From contig MCFE01000061.1 of the NCBI GenBank assembly GCA_002104905.1, forward strand, positions 1-64,000: 64,000 bases of DNA, read 5' to 3'. Position numbers and translations under genes: made by a program. Shown here piece by piece: positions 1 to 11,062 of the stretch; position 1 is the first letter of the stretch; every line of letters starts with the position of its first letter. Source of the stretch: Basidiobolus meristosporus CBS 931.73 (lineage: Eukaryota > Basidiobolomycota > Basidiobolomycetes > Basidiobolales > Basidiobolaceae). The notes under the pieces were generated by a model. It searched no databases and had not been told where the DNA came from. It saw only the letters and a list, made by a program, of their open reading frames with translations.

Positions 1-1452
1 AGCCACCAGATATTATCTGGAGTTGCACAATAGCCTATTCCTATATATTACAATAACACAGATACTCCAACCTATTTCCCCAATATCCTGACATCTTCTG
101 CCAGTATTGGCTATGATGAGCGTAGTGCTAGACATTGCTGGATTTAACTCCATTAAACTGGTATTGTACCGTAGCCGCACTTGGCAACCATCAAGTATGA
201 TGGTTTTAGCGGAATAAGCGTAAAGTATGGGAAATATTATTGGTTCTACTATCATGCGCCACTGTATTCATGCGTTCACGTGCTGCTTCTCAACGCTGTA
301 CTATGTTGGCTAAGGTATTGTAAATCATTGGTTTTATGTATATCTTCACTGTCTCACGTCTGGTCATAGTGGTGGAGATATTTATGTAACCAGATTTTGT
401 TTTCTTGGAATATGCTGAGTAGACATAACCTAACTCAAGGGCAATATGGAGTCAACAGCTCTCCAGACACACAGTAGCCAGCTGTAATCCACTAGTGGAG
501 GCTCTTACAGCTGATACCAGCGCTCAGTGAACCTTTTACTGCCTGATCAGTAGGGAGCAGATCCCGGCCTCAGACCCATGCATGTTTACCATTCTCCGCC
601 TAATTATTGGATTGATGAAATTGCGGTTTTTCCTAGAGCAAAAGTTGGCGGGGTAAGCTATCTGAATTTGGTTTTGCCTGATACCAGTAGGCTCTGATTC
701 AAATGGGTTGTACACAAAAGGTAACAAACGACTTGAAAAGAGTAATGATCATTGGAATCATAATTCCAGTGGCGTGATTGGGTGTACACGAATCATTGTT
801 AATCATTTGTTTATTAATCTTGTTGCTTGGGAAAATAACCACAAAGCAATTAGCATAAATATTCTAAACAGCCCAGAAGGAATATGTTTCGCAGTTGGAA
901 CCTCCTTATCGCCCCAAGCCTCCTAAGTGGGGCGAGATAACCTTCAGGCCAGCATTGCATAAGACCGCACTCAATATGCTGGATTAACAAATCCTTGGAC
1001 AGTACAAATCCGCCCGGGTTCCACCACCCACATTTTTATATTAGGTTTATATTGGGTAGCATGCTTGAACCCACTACAATGATATCTGAAGTATCATGAA
1101 CATTGATAAGCATACGGAACAATCACTTGCTTATGATCATTACAAGTACCCCATATATATATATATGAGGCATGGATCGTTATCATCTGATGGATCCTAC
1201 TCTGGACGAACATAATACCTTAGGCTTTTGTTCTCCGCCGAGCCTGGATTGTGTTTTTTCTGGAGGAATGATGGGTCCTTTGGAGACACTACAATGTTTA
1301 CCCGGTAACAGCATTGGATCCCGCCATCCCTCGACCCAGTTCTTGGGATCTGCTGAGGCCATTCTTACTTTGGACTTCCTAACGGCTATCAATGACGAGC
1401 CTGATTCCCTACTTCCCTACATCGGCCAACTAATTCTGGTTTTATTTCAGTT
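1..1452. other. No recognisable gene
   Basis: AT-rich sequence with only short unsupported open frames. A perfect (TA)n run lies near 1155-1166. A 94-codon ATG frame at 1172-1456 has no recognisable motif and was not accepted as a gene. I see no RNA gene here. Confidence 0.5.
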
Positions 1453-1611
1453 ATGAAGTCTATAACTCTCCAAATCCTGTTGATGGTTTCAGCCTTGATT
1501 ACGACCAGCACTGCTGTTCTTAACCATGACTACAATACAAATGATGGCTCCAGTGAGGTGGTGATAGCTAACACCAATATTTATAGTGAGAGTGGCTACG
1601 GTTGGAAGTGA
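1453..1611 (+). CDS. Putative small secreted peptide (low confidence)
   Basis: An ATG frame of 52 codons starts with a basic residue followed by a hydrophobic stretch ending in small residues (MKSITLQILLMVSALITTST), which reads like a signal peptide. The rest is short and Asn/Ser/Gly-rich. A strong-looking donor GTGAGG (about 1555) and a CTAAC plus TATAG acceptor only 34 nt later would instead join it to a Gly/Ser-rich frame ending at the TAA at 1751-1753. That intron is shorter than any other assigned in this window, so the end of the gene is uncertain. The family is not recognised, and it may not be a gene at all. Confidence 0.25.
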   Translation: MKSITLQILLMVSALITTSTAVLNHDYNTNDGSSEVVIANTNIYSESGYGWK

Positions 1612-1753
1612 ATACGAATATCATAGTAGCAGTGGTGGAAATCACGGAGGAAACAGTGGTTGTAGTAGCGGAGGGGAGCGAAGGATAGAGAAATTGGCTG
1701 AGGCAACCCCTCATATACATGTCAGGCGTACTCAAATAAACACTAGCAATTAA

Positions 1754-3262
1754 TGATAGTTCCCAGGAATCCATCTAAGCATGACAATGATGAGATAGCA
1801 AGTGACGAAGGGCAGGTTAATGGAAACCATAGATGCACTGATGGTAACGAGATGGATTAGAGATATGGTCCAACATCATTTTGTAAGTTTGAGTTGGTGA
1901 TGACAAAGAGTGAAAATTCGACAGTCAGTCAGAGATCGAATTGGTTGAAGCTAATAAAGCAGAATGTACAATATGAAATACGATTAATGACTGGTTTTAA
2001 GTAACATCCCGGCAATAATGCCACTCATCAGAGCGGACATGGTGTCCACATCGTGACGAAGGAAGCAAGACCAGATCCCATAGTCCCCAAGACCGCAATT
2101 TAGATACTGACGGATCCGAAATGGGCAATAAATACTTGAGTGATTCTTTGTTCCAGACCCCCAAGGAGGGGCATGACGCATGTGAGGATCAATGTTTGTG
2201 TGTTGATCTTCAAGGAAACAAAAGCAACCATTATGGACCCAGAGATGGAAGTCATGGCGGAGTGAAGTCTGCTAAGAGTAAGGTTTTCCAAAATTGGCAG
2301 AATAAAAAGGCCTAAGGCCTGATTCATCCATGCCAACGAAAGGTGATGCTGCAGCAACAAGCAATGCGGCACCACTGGTGCTCACGAGTCCGATCTTCAA
2401 CCAGGCGTATTTATCGGACTAAGCTGGACATGGTGAAATATAGTGTGGAACATGTCTGACAGTCGGCAGAGGTTTTGAGAAGGGGCAGTGTTGGTTTAGC
2501 ACCGATTACTCATGAGTTGTTTCATTAAAAATCAACTCCTGGTTTCTAAATATGGAAATTCAATGTCATTCAAAGGTCCACAAACTTTACGAATATCTTT
2601 CTACAACACATTGATATCATTAGTATTGAAAGATTCTACAGAAGTAGAAATGCTTTCATTCAACACAATTGACCAACAAACGAGTATTACACTTGTAATT
2701 GCACACTTCTTCCAGAGTTTCTCATAAGCGAAAACCATACTTTATTGAAATGCCTAACACATTACTGGTTCCCAATTCCGCTTGCTATGTAAACTAGCAA
2801 TGCTACTACTGCAAAAATCCTCTATATGAATATTTGAAATTTTAATGGAAAATATTCTTGTAGCTACTTGGTTGCTACGGCCCTCGGGTCGACTTTGTAA
2901 TAGACAACTTTGTTTTAGCTTCTTGCGCCAAAATAAATATGATAACAGCACAATAGAACCAAAGCACTGTTTTCTATCCGCAAGGATTTTGGAATGGCTT
3001 TGACCAGCATCAGACAAAACGAAGAATCAATTGTTTTAGCACCACTGTAAAATAATGCACCATGATGTAAGTATGCCATAGTCAACCATGCTACTTCAGG
3101 CTCGAACATGCGGTGCGGTAACTTTTGTCGATAATACCGCTTTCTGTGTGCTTAGTTGGGGCTTCACTGGAATGTGATATACTCAGCATCACCTTGATAC
3201 AAGTAATTTTTAGCAAGTAAGATGTCGTCTTGAAATATAGGCAAACTGCTCTTCATGACAAA
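1754..3262. other. No recognisable gene
   Basis: AT-rich intergenic DNA. Frames on both strands are below 95 codons and lack recognisable motifs or clear signal peptides. Confidence 0.5.
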
Positions 3263-3983
3263 TTATCGCAAAATCCTGACACAAGTGTTTCTGTAATACG
3301 GTATTGACCTTGCTATAACACTTGCTAGTAGTTCTCCTCCATACTCATCTATATACTGGAGTATTGTCTTGTTTAATAACGCGCCAGCCAGACATGTAGC
3401 CCATGCAGTTTTTATCAGCGCGTAGTCAGCGTTAGTATATTCCTTGACGATATAAACCACAGTACCCGATGGTATCGTAGAAATCACTTGCCCTTCACCT
3501 GGCATCATTAGCAACCATGGTTCTTCCAGAAAAGCGATCTACATGCGATACGCCTGTGTGGAAACTAAATTGAAAAGTGTCTAAAAGTTCGAAATACACA
3601 GAAACGTCCTTGATTATACCAGAATGGGTATCACGTATCTGCTTGGAAACCTGGTCAAAAGAACAGATACTTCTCGAATCAGCAAAAAAATGACCACGAT
3701 TCGCAAGGGTAACAGTACGACCAAAGGCTGTGAATTTCTGGGGATATCTTCCCTCCATGCGTATTTCTATAGTAGAGGCGGGCAGAACCTCAAAAGCACT
3801 GTGTACAACGAAATGATATAAAACACCTCTCGCGCCAAAGATACCGGAGATAGGATACCGATTATCCGCACCGATGGAAACTATGAAGTTGTTTATCTCA
3901 GGTATGGGATACATGCCTCTACCCCGGTTAGAAACTTTGCCAATCTCGGTAACTTTGAGCACCACCTTAAGGTCTTCATACAA
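3263..3983 (-). pseudogene. Hypothetical protein, frameshifted in a T run
   Basis: Two minus-strand frames (3983 to 3495 and 3514 to 3263) overlap and have protein-like composition. The downstream frame stays open upstream of its first Met, and the two frames meet at a run of four T (minus strand) around 3526-3535; a one-base difference there would connect them into a single chain of roughly 235 residues. This could be a real frameshift in a decaying gene or a base-calling error in a homopolymer. I do not recognise the family. No transmembrane segment or signal peptide is obvious, and no start codon further upstream is better supported than the ATG at 3983. Confidence 0.35.
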
Positions 3984-5586
3984 AAGCTATGGTTCTCCAG
4001 GGGTTTGGTATGCTTTGAAGTATCAGCTATTGTCTCTCGAATAAAAGTTGGTCTACAGTGAAATAGCTAGCCATCTCCAGTGAATTGGTCATAAACCGTT
4101 CGAACGAGAATCATATAATGTATGTCTGTCTCATCGCTAGCTCCCCTGCCCCATCAACCAGCAGTGCATCAACCCAAAACTAAAAAAAGGTTACTCGGCA
4201 CTCTAGTTCACCTGATTCATGAACAAACCTCACATTTACTGTAAATCCTCTTTATACGAATAAACGCTGACATCGATAGTGGAGAGTTTGGTGATCACCA
4301 TTTTTTTGATACACAACTAAACAAGAGCTTGTACACCCTAGTAATATCGAGATGTTGCCGCACAGAAAGAAAAAAGTGAGACTTTCGCGCCAAATTCATC
4401 ACCTCTGTGTCTTTTGGAGAATTGGCAACAATCCTATTGAATCATGTTGACCACTATATCTGGAGGATCGATTGCCCTCGGCCATGGCACAACCACCGAG
4501 CTCCTGGTCATTATGGGTAATTGATCTGGGATTTTGGTAGCCAACGGAGTATCAGTATCCTTGATGGTGGAAGCTTAGAGTCCAGGATATACCACAACAC
4601 TAGATTGGCATTCCAAGCCGAACTCCAAGAGATTAGCTCAACTGCATTGTGTTACCCTATTCACGGGTTGCGTACCCAAATAAGTGAATAGACGCTTAAA
4701 TGCTGCACCCATTGGAACGGTGTTGATGAAAATATCGAATAGCGCTTTCCCTGGCCCCATCTCCACAGCAGCCGAAGAGATCAGCTAGAACTCTACAAAG
4801 CTTCATGGCCAGCTGAGGTCGCCACGACTACTCATGTACACTATACGTTGGGCATGATGTTGGCTAGGCGACTGCTAGCAGGAAGGTGGCTATCTGATCC
4901 TACGGCCAACCACAACCACCAGATATTCGCCAGAATGAATGACGATGTTTCCGTAGATTGCTTGGTCAATCTGGTTGAAAAGATGCGTTTTGGGATGGTG
5001 TTTGATAAAAAAGGAACGATATGATGGCAATGCATCTGCACATCTTATCGTAGGAAATGAGATGGGGCAAACAATCCTATTGAAGCAACAGCAACGCACC
5101 CGTATTGTATTTCGCAGCCAGTCTCAACAATACAGTTGGATACATTTATTCGAAGCTGAGTTCTCAGCCAGTGATTGCTAAATCAATCGGGAAATTCCAT
5201 TTTCAGTCACCATGGAGTACCTCATCTTTTCCATCCCAACTTGGGATCCAAATAGAATTCGGACCCATTCAATTAGTAGTGAATTGCGCTGATGAGTCTG
5301 CACCAATGGGGGAACGGGATCTCGGCGATGGTTAATTTGATTCCATTTATATCTCCAGCCATGTTGATTTGTCAATCCCATTGAAGGGTACGTTTGACAG
5401 CAAAGGAAAATGGAAAAGAAAATGGTGAAAATTTAGGAACTCTGGAACACCCTGGCCTTGGGGCCAATGCGAAAAAAAGTTTGGATAAGGCGGTGATTTT
5501 TTGACTGTAGCTATCCAATATAAACTCGCCTGGTCGCTAGCTTGTTACTCACTGAATTTTGCATTCTTACATCTTCAGCTTCCAAG
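3984..5586. other. No recognisable gene; short open remnants
   Basis: A stretch at about 4742-5026 (+) is open for roughly 94 codons without an early ATG and could be the remnant of an exon, but no family is recognisable. The rest is intergenic and contains the upstream region of the eIF5A gene. Confidence 0.4.
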
Positions 5587-5651
5587 GTATGTTGATTCGC
5601 ACCAGCCAGCACTTTATTGCTTGGGTGCTAACCGTAAATCATTGATTGTAG
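5587..5651 (+). other. Intron in the 5' UTR of the eIF5A gene
   Basis: The donor GTATGT follows CTTCCAAG, a GCTAAC branch-like site lies at about 5627, and the acceptor TTGTAG ends only four bases before the eIF5A ATG. The layout fits a 5' UTR intron that brings the start codon next to the splice junction. Transcript evidence would be needed to confirm it. Confidence 0.6.
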
Positions 5652-5655
5652 AACC

Positions 5656-6135
5656 ATGTCTGACGACGAGCAACACAACCACACCTTCGAGTCCGCCACT
5701 TCCGGTGCCTCTCTCACCTACCCTATGCAGTGCTCTGCCCTTCGTAAGAACGGTCACGTTGTCATCAAGGGCCGTCCCTGCAAGATTGTCGATATGTCTA
5801 CCTCCAAGACTGGAAAGCACGGTCACGCCAAGGTTAACTTGGTTGCCATTGATATCTTCACTGGCAAGAAGCTCGAAGATGTTTCCCCCTCCACCCACAA
5901 CATGGATGTTCCCAACGTCACTCGCCAAGAATACTCCCTCATCAACATTGATGATGGTTTCCTCAGCTTGATGTTGAACGACGGTTCCATGAAGGATGAC
6001 GTCAAGCAACCCGAAGGTGAGTTGGGTGACAAGATGGAGGAGGAATTCAACGAGGGCAAGGAAATCCTTGTCACCGTTATCTCCGCTATGGGTGAGGAGG
6101 CTGTCATCAGTTACAAGGAAGCCCCCAAGAACTAA
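5656..6135 (+). CDS. Translation initiation factor eIF5A
   Basis: An intronless coding region for a 159-residue protein, the usual eIF5A length. eIF5A binds between the ribosomal P and E sites and promotes peptide bond formation at difficult sequences and at termination. The hypusination loop [12 protein letters not shown] is intact, with the modified lysine predicted at residue 54; this modification needs deoxyhypusine synthase and hydroxylase, which are not in the window. The N-terminal SH3-like domain carries the loop and the C-terminal OB-like domain ends in ISYKEAPKN. The ATG is chosen because it follows the 5' UTR intron acceptor and gives the acidic MSDDEQ N-terminus typical of the family. 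Codon use favours C-ending codons, as expected for a highly expressed gene. A divergent TIM8 gene starts downstream on the other strand. Confidence 0.97.
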   Translation: MSDDEQHNHTFESATSGASLTYPMQCSALRKNGHVVIKGRPCKIVDMSTSKTGKHGHAKVNLVAIDIFTGKKLEDVSPSTHNMDVPNVTRQEYSLINIDDGFLSLMLNDGSMKDDVKQPEGELGDKMEEEFNEGKEILVTVISAMGEEAVISYKEAPKN

Positions 6136-6199
6136 ATAGAATTACCGTGACTCATTTGCTCCATAAATGTCAAGTAATATATATATACATATATAGCCT

Positions 6200-6205
6200 A
6201 ATAAA
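6200..6205 (+). terminator. Polyadenylation signal of eIF5A
   Basis: An AATAAA lies 65 nt after the eIF5A stop codon, following a (TA)-rich stretch. This is the expected position and sequence for a eukaryotic poly(A) signal. Confidence 0.5.
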
Positions 6206-6624
6206 TACAGCCCATTATAAGACATCCATCACACTGCAAGAGCCACCATTACGTCAAGTCCCCTGTACGCAAGGTGCGAGTACTACGAATGAATAATTCG
6301 TTTCTGCTGGTCTCAGAACAGCATAAACATGGAAAAATTGGTCCTCAGGGCATACCATTAGGGTGAGAGAAAAATTCAGATATGGTTTGTTCATGACCTC
6401 AGAAGGCCACTAGGAATATACTGGCCACGTTGACATTTTGATACCTGGCGACTGACTGGATGCTTGCAAGAATCGTACTTTATTCTAAGCGATGTCTTGG
6501 ATGAAATGTGTCTTTAACATGTCTACTCGGACTTGTAATGCTTGAATGAAATGGCTTCAGGGCCTAAAAACGCCCAAAAGGGTACAGCAATGAAGGTAGT
6601 TAATTGTCCATGTGGATTTCCAGT
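6206..6624. other. Intergenic between convergent eIF5A and TIM8
   Basis: No coding or RNA gene is recognised. The segment holds the 3' flanks of two convergent genes. Confidence 0.5.
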
Positions 6625-6873
6625 CTAGAAGGAGCCTCTTTTCTCTTCAAGATTTCTGACAATTAAAAGTGAGGTATCAAGGAAGCGGTCAACGCAATTG
6701 GTGAGACAGGCCTCCTCGGAGCGATCAAGCTTATTTCCGATCTTGGTGATGCATTTATCCCAGCAGAGGTCAGCAAAGGTGTGGATGCTCTGTTGAAGCT
6801 TAGCCTTGGCATTCTCTCCCTCAAGGAATTGGGCCAATTCGCGTTGGTCTTGTTCGCTGAATTCTTGGGACAT
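6625..6873 (-). CDS. TIM8: Mitochondrial inner membrane translocase chaperone Tim8
   Basis: An 82-residue small Tim protein. The twin CX3C motif is complete: C37-X3-C41 and C56-X3-C60, separated by 14 residues. The flanking text (LAQFLEGENAKAK, CVDRFLDTS) is that of Tim8 rather than Tim9, Tim10 or Tim13. In yeast, Tim8 pairs with Tim13 as a hexameric chaperone in the intermembrane space, carrying hydrophobic precursors such as Tim23 to the TIM22 machinery; import depends on Mia40 oxidation of the cysteines. The frame is open further upstream to 6954, but I chose the internal ATG at 6873 because it gives the conserved MSQEFSEQ start and normal family length. It is single-exon and divergent from eIF2B-beta. 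Confidence 0.93.
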   Translation of the reverse strand: MSQEFSEQDQRELAQFLEGENAKAKLQQSIHTFADLCWDKCITKIGNKLDRSEEACLTNCVDRFLDTSLLIVRNLEEKRGSF

Positions 6874-7544
6874 TTTAAGAAGATTCGAAGTGTAAGTACA
6901 AGCTAACTCGGGCTCTCGGAAAACATTTAAATTCATCAAAGGAGAAATTTTCATACTGGGAACCCCAGATTGGTTGACCGTTGTCTTGATTGATTAGTTG
7001 CACGTCATTGATCAATCCATGGGATTTAGCCTAATAGTGCATAGACCGATATTTGAGGGATGAGAATACAACTCCGCATCGGCAGAGGTGAAGAGTTTGG
7101 GCATAGGCCCTTACAAGAGGAGGTTCTTTGAGTAGTTAAGATATCAGTTCATTTGGAGTCACTGACATCAAATAGATCAATTCAAGTACTCGGTCTTCAG
7201 AAAACATCAACCTAGTATATATCACAGCTCGCGCATCAAAGGTTGTAGAGTTGATAAGTTCGCTGACAAGATATGTCAATTCTGCTTAGGTACGTGTCTA
7301 ACATCCAGAAATCATTGCAATGTTGACATGCCCTAATGGCCTCTGTATTCCAATTCCCCTTAATTATTTTTTTCAAGTTGCCAACTACCACCAAATTTTT
7401 TGATTGAATCGATGCCCCAGTCGTTCGATCTTATTTGACCCCCTGACCCGAATTTTTCTTTTCGAACGAGTAATCTCTGGGTAAAGTTGTTTGTAACTTT
7501 AGGGCAAGTGATTACAAGCACTAACGCAGTGGTTCGATTCTACT
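6874..7544. promoter_or_regulatory. Divergent promoter region, TIM8 / eIF2B-beta
   Basis: A 671-bp segment separates the two start codons, which face away from each other, so it must contain both promoters. No gene is seen. A sequence like a tRNA B-box (GGTTCGATTC, 7531-7540) occurs just before the eIF2B ATG but has no matching tRNA fold. Confidence 0.45.
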
Positions 7545-9109
7545 ATGGCAACCCAAATTGCACCGAAAGATCTAAACGCTCAGATAGATCACTTTATTGC
7601 CAGACTCAAGAGAAGGTACAGAGATGAGCTCTTCGCGTAGCAAAGTATGCCGTGATTAACTGGATTCATTAGACAAGTCGTGGGTTCTTGGCAAGTCTCT
7701 GTTGAAACCGCCATTTTACTGAGACAAGTAGTATCAATCAGTCGCTGGAACAATGTGGACGTTTTGATCGCAACTGTGAAATCTGTTGGGAAGCGCTTAG
7801 TTGCTGCACAGCCACAAGGTATACTCACAAAACTCAATCTTATTGATACAGCTTTCTGATTGTTATCCCAGAACTTGCTATTGGCAATATCGTTCGTAGA
7901 GTGCTCCGTCTTATTCGTGAAGAGAACAGTACCTTTGCCGAAGAAGACGAAAACAGCAACTTTGAGACTAATCATACCTCTGGACCTAGACCGGCTCCTC
8001 AATTTGCCTCATCCTCTTCAATGTACAATCTCCTTGGCGATTTCCAAAAGGAGCCAGTTCGCTTTGCCAATCATTCCAATATCCTTTTTTCCTGATAAGT
8101 TGACTCGTCACGAATTTCTAAAGAGATTTACCTTAACCCTAAGTACCCCTCAAGCCAGAAATTATTCAAGGAATTCAAGAAATTGTCGAGGAATTGGAGA
8201 ATATCTACGTCAATATTTCTGCACAAGCCCTGGAGCATATCCACTCGAAGTAAGTGTAAACCTGGCGGTATCCATCATAGTAGCGCTAACTTTGCTTTAG
8301 TGAGATTATCATGACTTGTGGCAAATCGAAGACTGTTGAGTTGTTTTTGAAGGCAGCGGCAAAGAAGCGTAAATTCCAAGTCATCGTGGCCGAAACTGCT
8401 CCTTTGTAAGTTTTGCATTTACGAGAACAGCCAATGGACCGCTGTTTATTTTTGCCACTAGGTATCATGGACAAGAGATGGCCCGCTCGCTTGCTTTGGC
8501 AGGAATCGAGACCACTGTGATTCCAGATTCCGCTATTTTCGCTGTGCTCTCCAGAGTCAACAAGGTTATTCTGGGCACTCATGCTGGTACTCTATTTTTT
8601 CTGTCCCACACTTCCAGTAGGCAACCGTGCTAACATCTCCGGGCAGTGCTTGCCAACGGCAGTTTAATTGCTGTTGCGGGTAGCCAGACAATTGCTACAG
8701 CGGCCAAGCATCATTCCACGCCAGTAGTGGTATGCACTGGTTTATACAAACTTTCCCCCCAATTCCCGTATGACCCAGATACGCTCAACATGTGCGTCTC
8801 ACCCAACCCTGTATTGCAATACGAAGAAGGTAAGGGCTAGTTTGCTACTGCATGTCGTTGACTCGATACTCACTCAAGCTCCAAGGTGATCTCATTGACA
8901 AAATTGACTTGGTGAATCCCTATTTCGATTACATCCCACCTGAACTCGTGAGCTTGTTCATTACTAATGTGTAAGTATCTTTGCGAAGCATGTCAATCTT
9001 ATCGTGAGCTGAGTTGTTTACCATATATAGCGGCGGACATCCACCATCATACTTGTATCGTCTCCTCAATGAGAACTACGATCCAGAGGATGCTTTGTTA
9101 GAGGCCTAA
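7545..9109 (+). CDS. GCD7: eIF2B beta subunit (guanine nucleotide exchange factor for eIF2)
   Basis: Nine exons: 7545-7615, 7673-7818, 7872-8056, 8155-8249, 8301-8405, 8462-8586, 8647-8829, 8886-8970, 9031-9109. They sum to 358 codons (357 aa), close to human EIF2B2. It is a regulatory subunit of the eIF2B decamer, which recharges eIF2 with GTP and senses eIF2-alpha phosphorylation. Recognisable blocks are [87 protein letters not shown] and the end [19 protein letters not shown], all matching the beta (not alpha or delta) subunit. Intron 3 is the least certain. It needs an unusual GTTCGC donor at 8057 to avoid the in-frame TGA at 8093, and the CTCAAG acceptor at 8154; the phases agree. Confidence 0.93.
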
Positions 9110-11062
9110 GGTGATCTATCGATCCCAGCATATTACGCATGCTTTGATCACACTTAATTTCACCTTTGATCATTAGTTTGTTACATATATTGTGAAAATA
9201 AATAGACCAATTTATGATGGACCTTCAATTTATCATGACTCTGGATAAGCACTGAGCATCCCAGCAACGGACCTAGAGCAGGTGTAAAAGAGCCCCATTG
9301 GTCTCTGGTCGCAAGCCCATAGAAAGTCGAGTACGGCTGAGCATCCCGTTGATCAAGACCGTGCATATGAAAACCTCGATGGATGAGGTGTAGTTGCTAT
9401 GGAGCCAAGTAGATGAGCAGACATGCTTGGTATCGACGCAGCTCTAGGAGATCACGTGGCCGTTGCATTATACTCACAGAGACTACTGTAGGAAGATTGA
9501 ATGCGCATCTAACCATGTAGAGCCTGGGCCTCGGGACACTCGATACCCAACCACAATGCGTGCTACCACAAGTAATCGTTCCGTGGATATGCAGGATTCT
9601 CATTCCGGCTTGGATGGCTTTTGTTACTCGCAAACTAGATTAAGGGCAGGTTCTAATTCACAAATCCAATAGGCGTTGCTGCCAATCGAGCAACACTGCT
9701 CGATAGCTCCACAATGCTCATGTCAGTCATACGTGAGGATGATTTCCCTTAATCCCCACCATGTTAAGGGCAGATTAGCAGTGACTCTAGATCTGAGCAT
9801 TCACGCACATTGTTGCTTGTTTTCGTATACGATCAGCATAGACCAGCTTGCAAGCAGGGAGTATGATCCCAGATAAAAATTGGATTGGGAGCATCTTGGG
9901 CATATGCATGGTTTACAGCACTGCTTAGATCGTGCTAACGTCTACGTACGCCAGCTGCTTGATAGGCCACGCTGAAGATCATCGATAACCATTGAATGGC
10001 TTCGCATCATATGCGTTGCGGTGTCAACCAGGTCTAGCAGGAGGTAAGCTAGATGGTATATACATTTGTCAGGCACGGTGTACCAGCACTGCTATCCTAC
10101 ATCGGCGCCGTTGATCACAAATGAAGAGTCAGCACCTGTAGGCATTCCATATCCCAATCGAAATCGAGGTGGTTGCTCATAAATACGCTGCGGAGTCTCA
10201 TATTCCCAATCCAATCCCACCAGATCCAACGGGATTTCTCTTTAGTAGAACTGTTATGAGGGATAAAGTGAGCATCGGTGTGGACTGCGTAGGCAATAAA
10301 TGGATATTGAGACTGTTTTAAATAGATACCCGGTTGTGGTCACACAGTTACACTCTATGCACTCCCCAATCACCGTTGTTCGTTTAGACCAGACGTAAAA
10401 TTCCCATTCTCTTCAGTGGGTACCAATGAGAGCAGTGGAAGGGTCGTCCTATGATGACATGTAATACCGAGACCAAGTGACAGGTTTTCGGTGTCGGCCC
10501 TCGATTCACAATCAATTGGAAGGATACTCCAACAGGCTGGAGCCGTATATAACAATGCGGCATCATAAATGGGAAAGTAAAACATACATCAATATATTTC
10601 TGATTACCCGATCCCCAGAGTTACTCCCCCAAGGCTGAAAATAACCCGAATTCCCTCGAATTGCTAGATTTGACTCTCGTTGCAGTCGTAATGGCAAGGA
10701 CGGATTTCATGTGACTGTTTGCGCGGTGATTTACCTAGCATTGAGTCTGAATGAATAGTCCCATATTATGATACCATGGGCTATATGAATTCTGGCGATT
10801 ATTCTATCTTAACTCAATGCCCCTTACCCTGTTTCCTATTTCTGCTTGGAGTGATACAGCTGTGTAGCTCTTCCGTCGCCTTCATTGGTCTTTCCTCATT
10901 ACGATTCCCACTTCATGTGAGCTACTCGATGCACTGGAATGATGTGTGTCGGGTGAGCAATGAGGTATAAGTAGCGAGCCAGCTGCTACCTTGCTCTATC
11001 GCCTGGGCTTACATTGACTCCCAAAGTCTTCACTCCATTTTATTCTCTATTGTCCAGTCGAA
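9110..11062. other. Long intergenic region upstream of EF2
   Basis: Nearly 2 kb without a supported gene. Open frames on both strands are under 80 codons, overlap one another and lack motifs. The last few hundred bases, with a TATAAGTA and pyrimidine-rich tracts, are the likely EF2 promoter. Confidence 0.5.
10966..10973 (+). promoter_or_regulatory. TATA-like element upstream of EF2
   Basis: TATAAGTA lies 97 nt before the EF2 ATG and is followed by pyrimidine-rich sequence, as in strong fungal promoters. It is a motif match only. Confidence 0.4.

Noticed and set aside
1172-1456. 94-codon plus-strand frame with an ATG
   Set aside because: No recognisable domain, signal peptide or splice context; codon pattern not distinctive.
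7527-7545. tRNA B-box-like GGTTCGATTC before the eIF2B start
   Set aside because: No matching A-box or cloverleaf pairing in the surrounding sequence.
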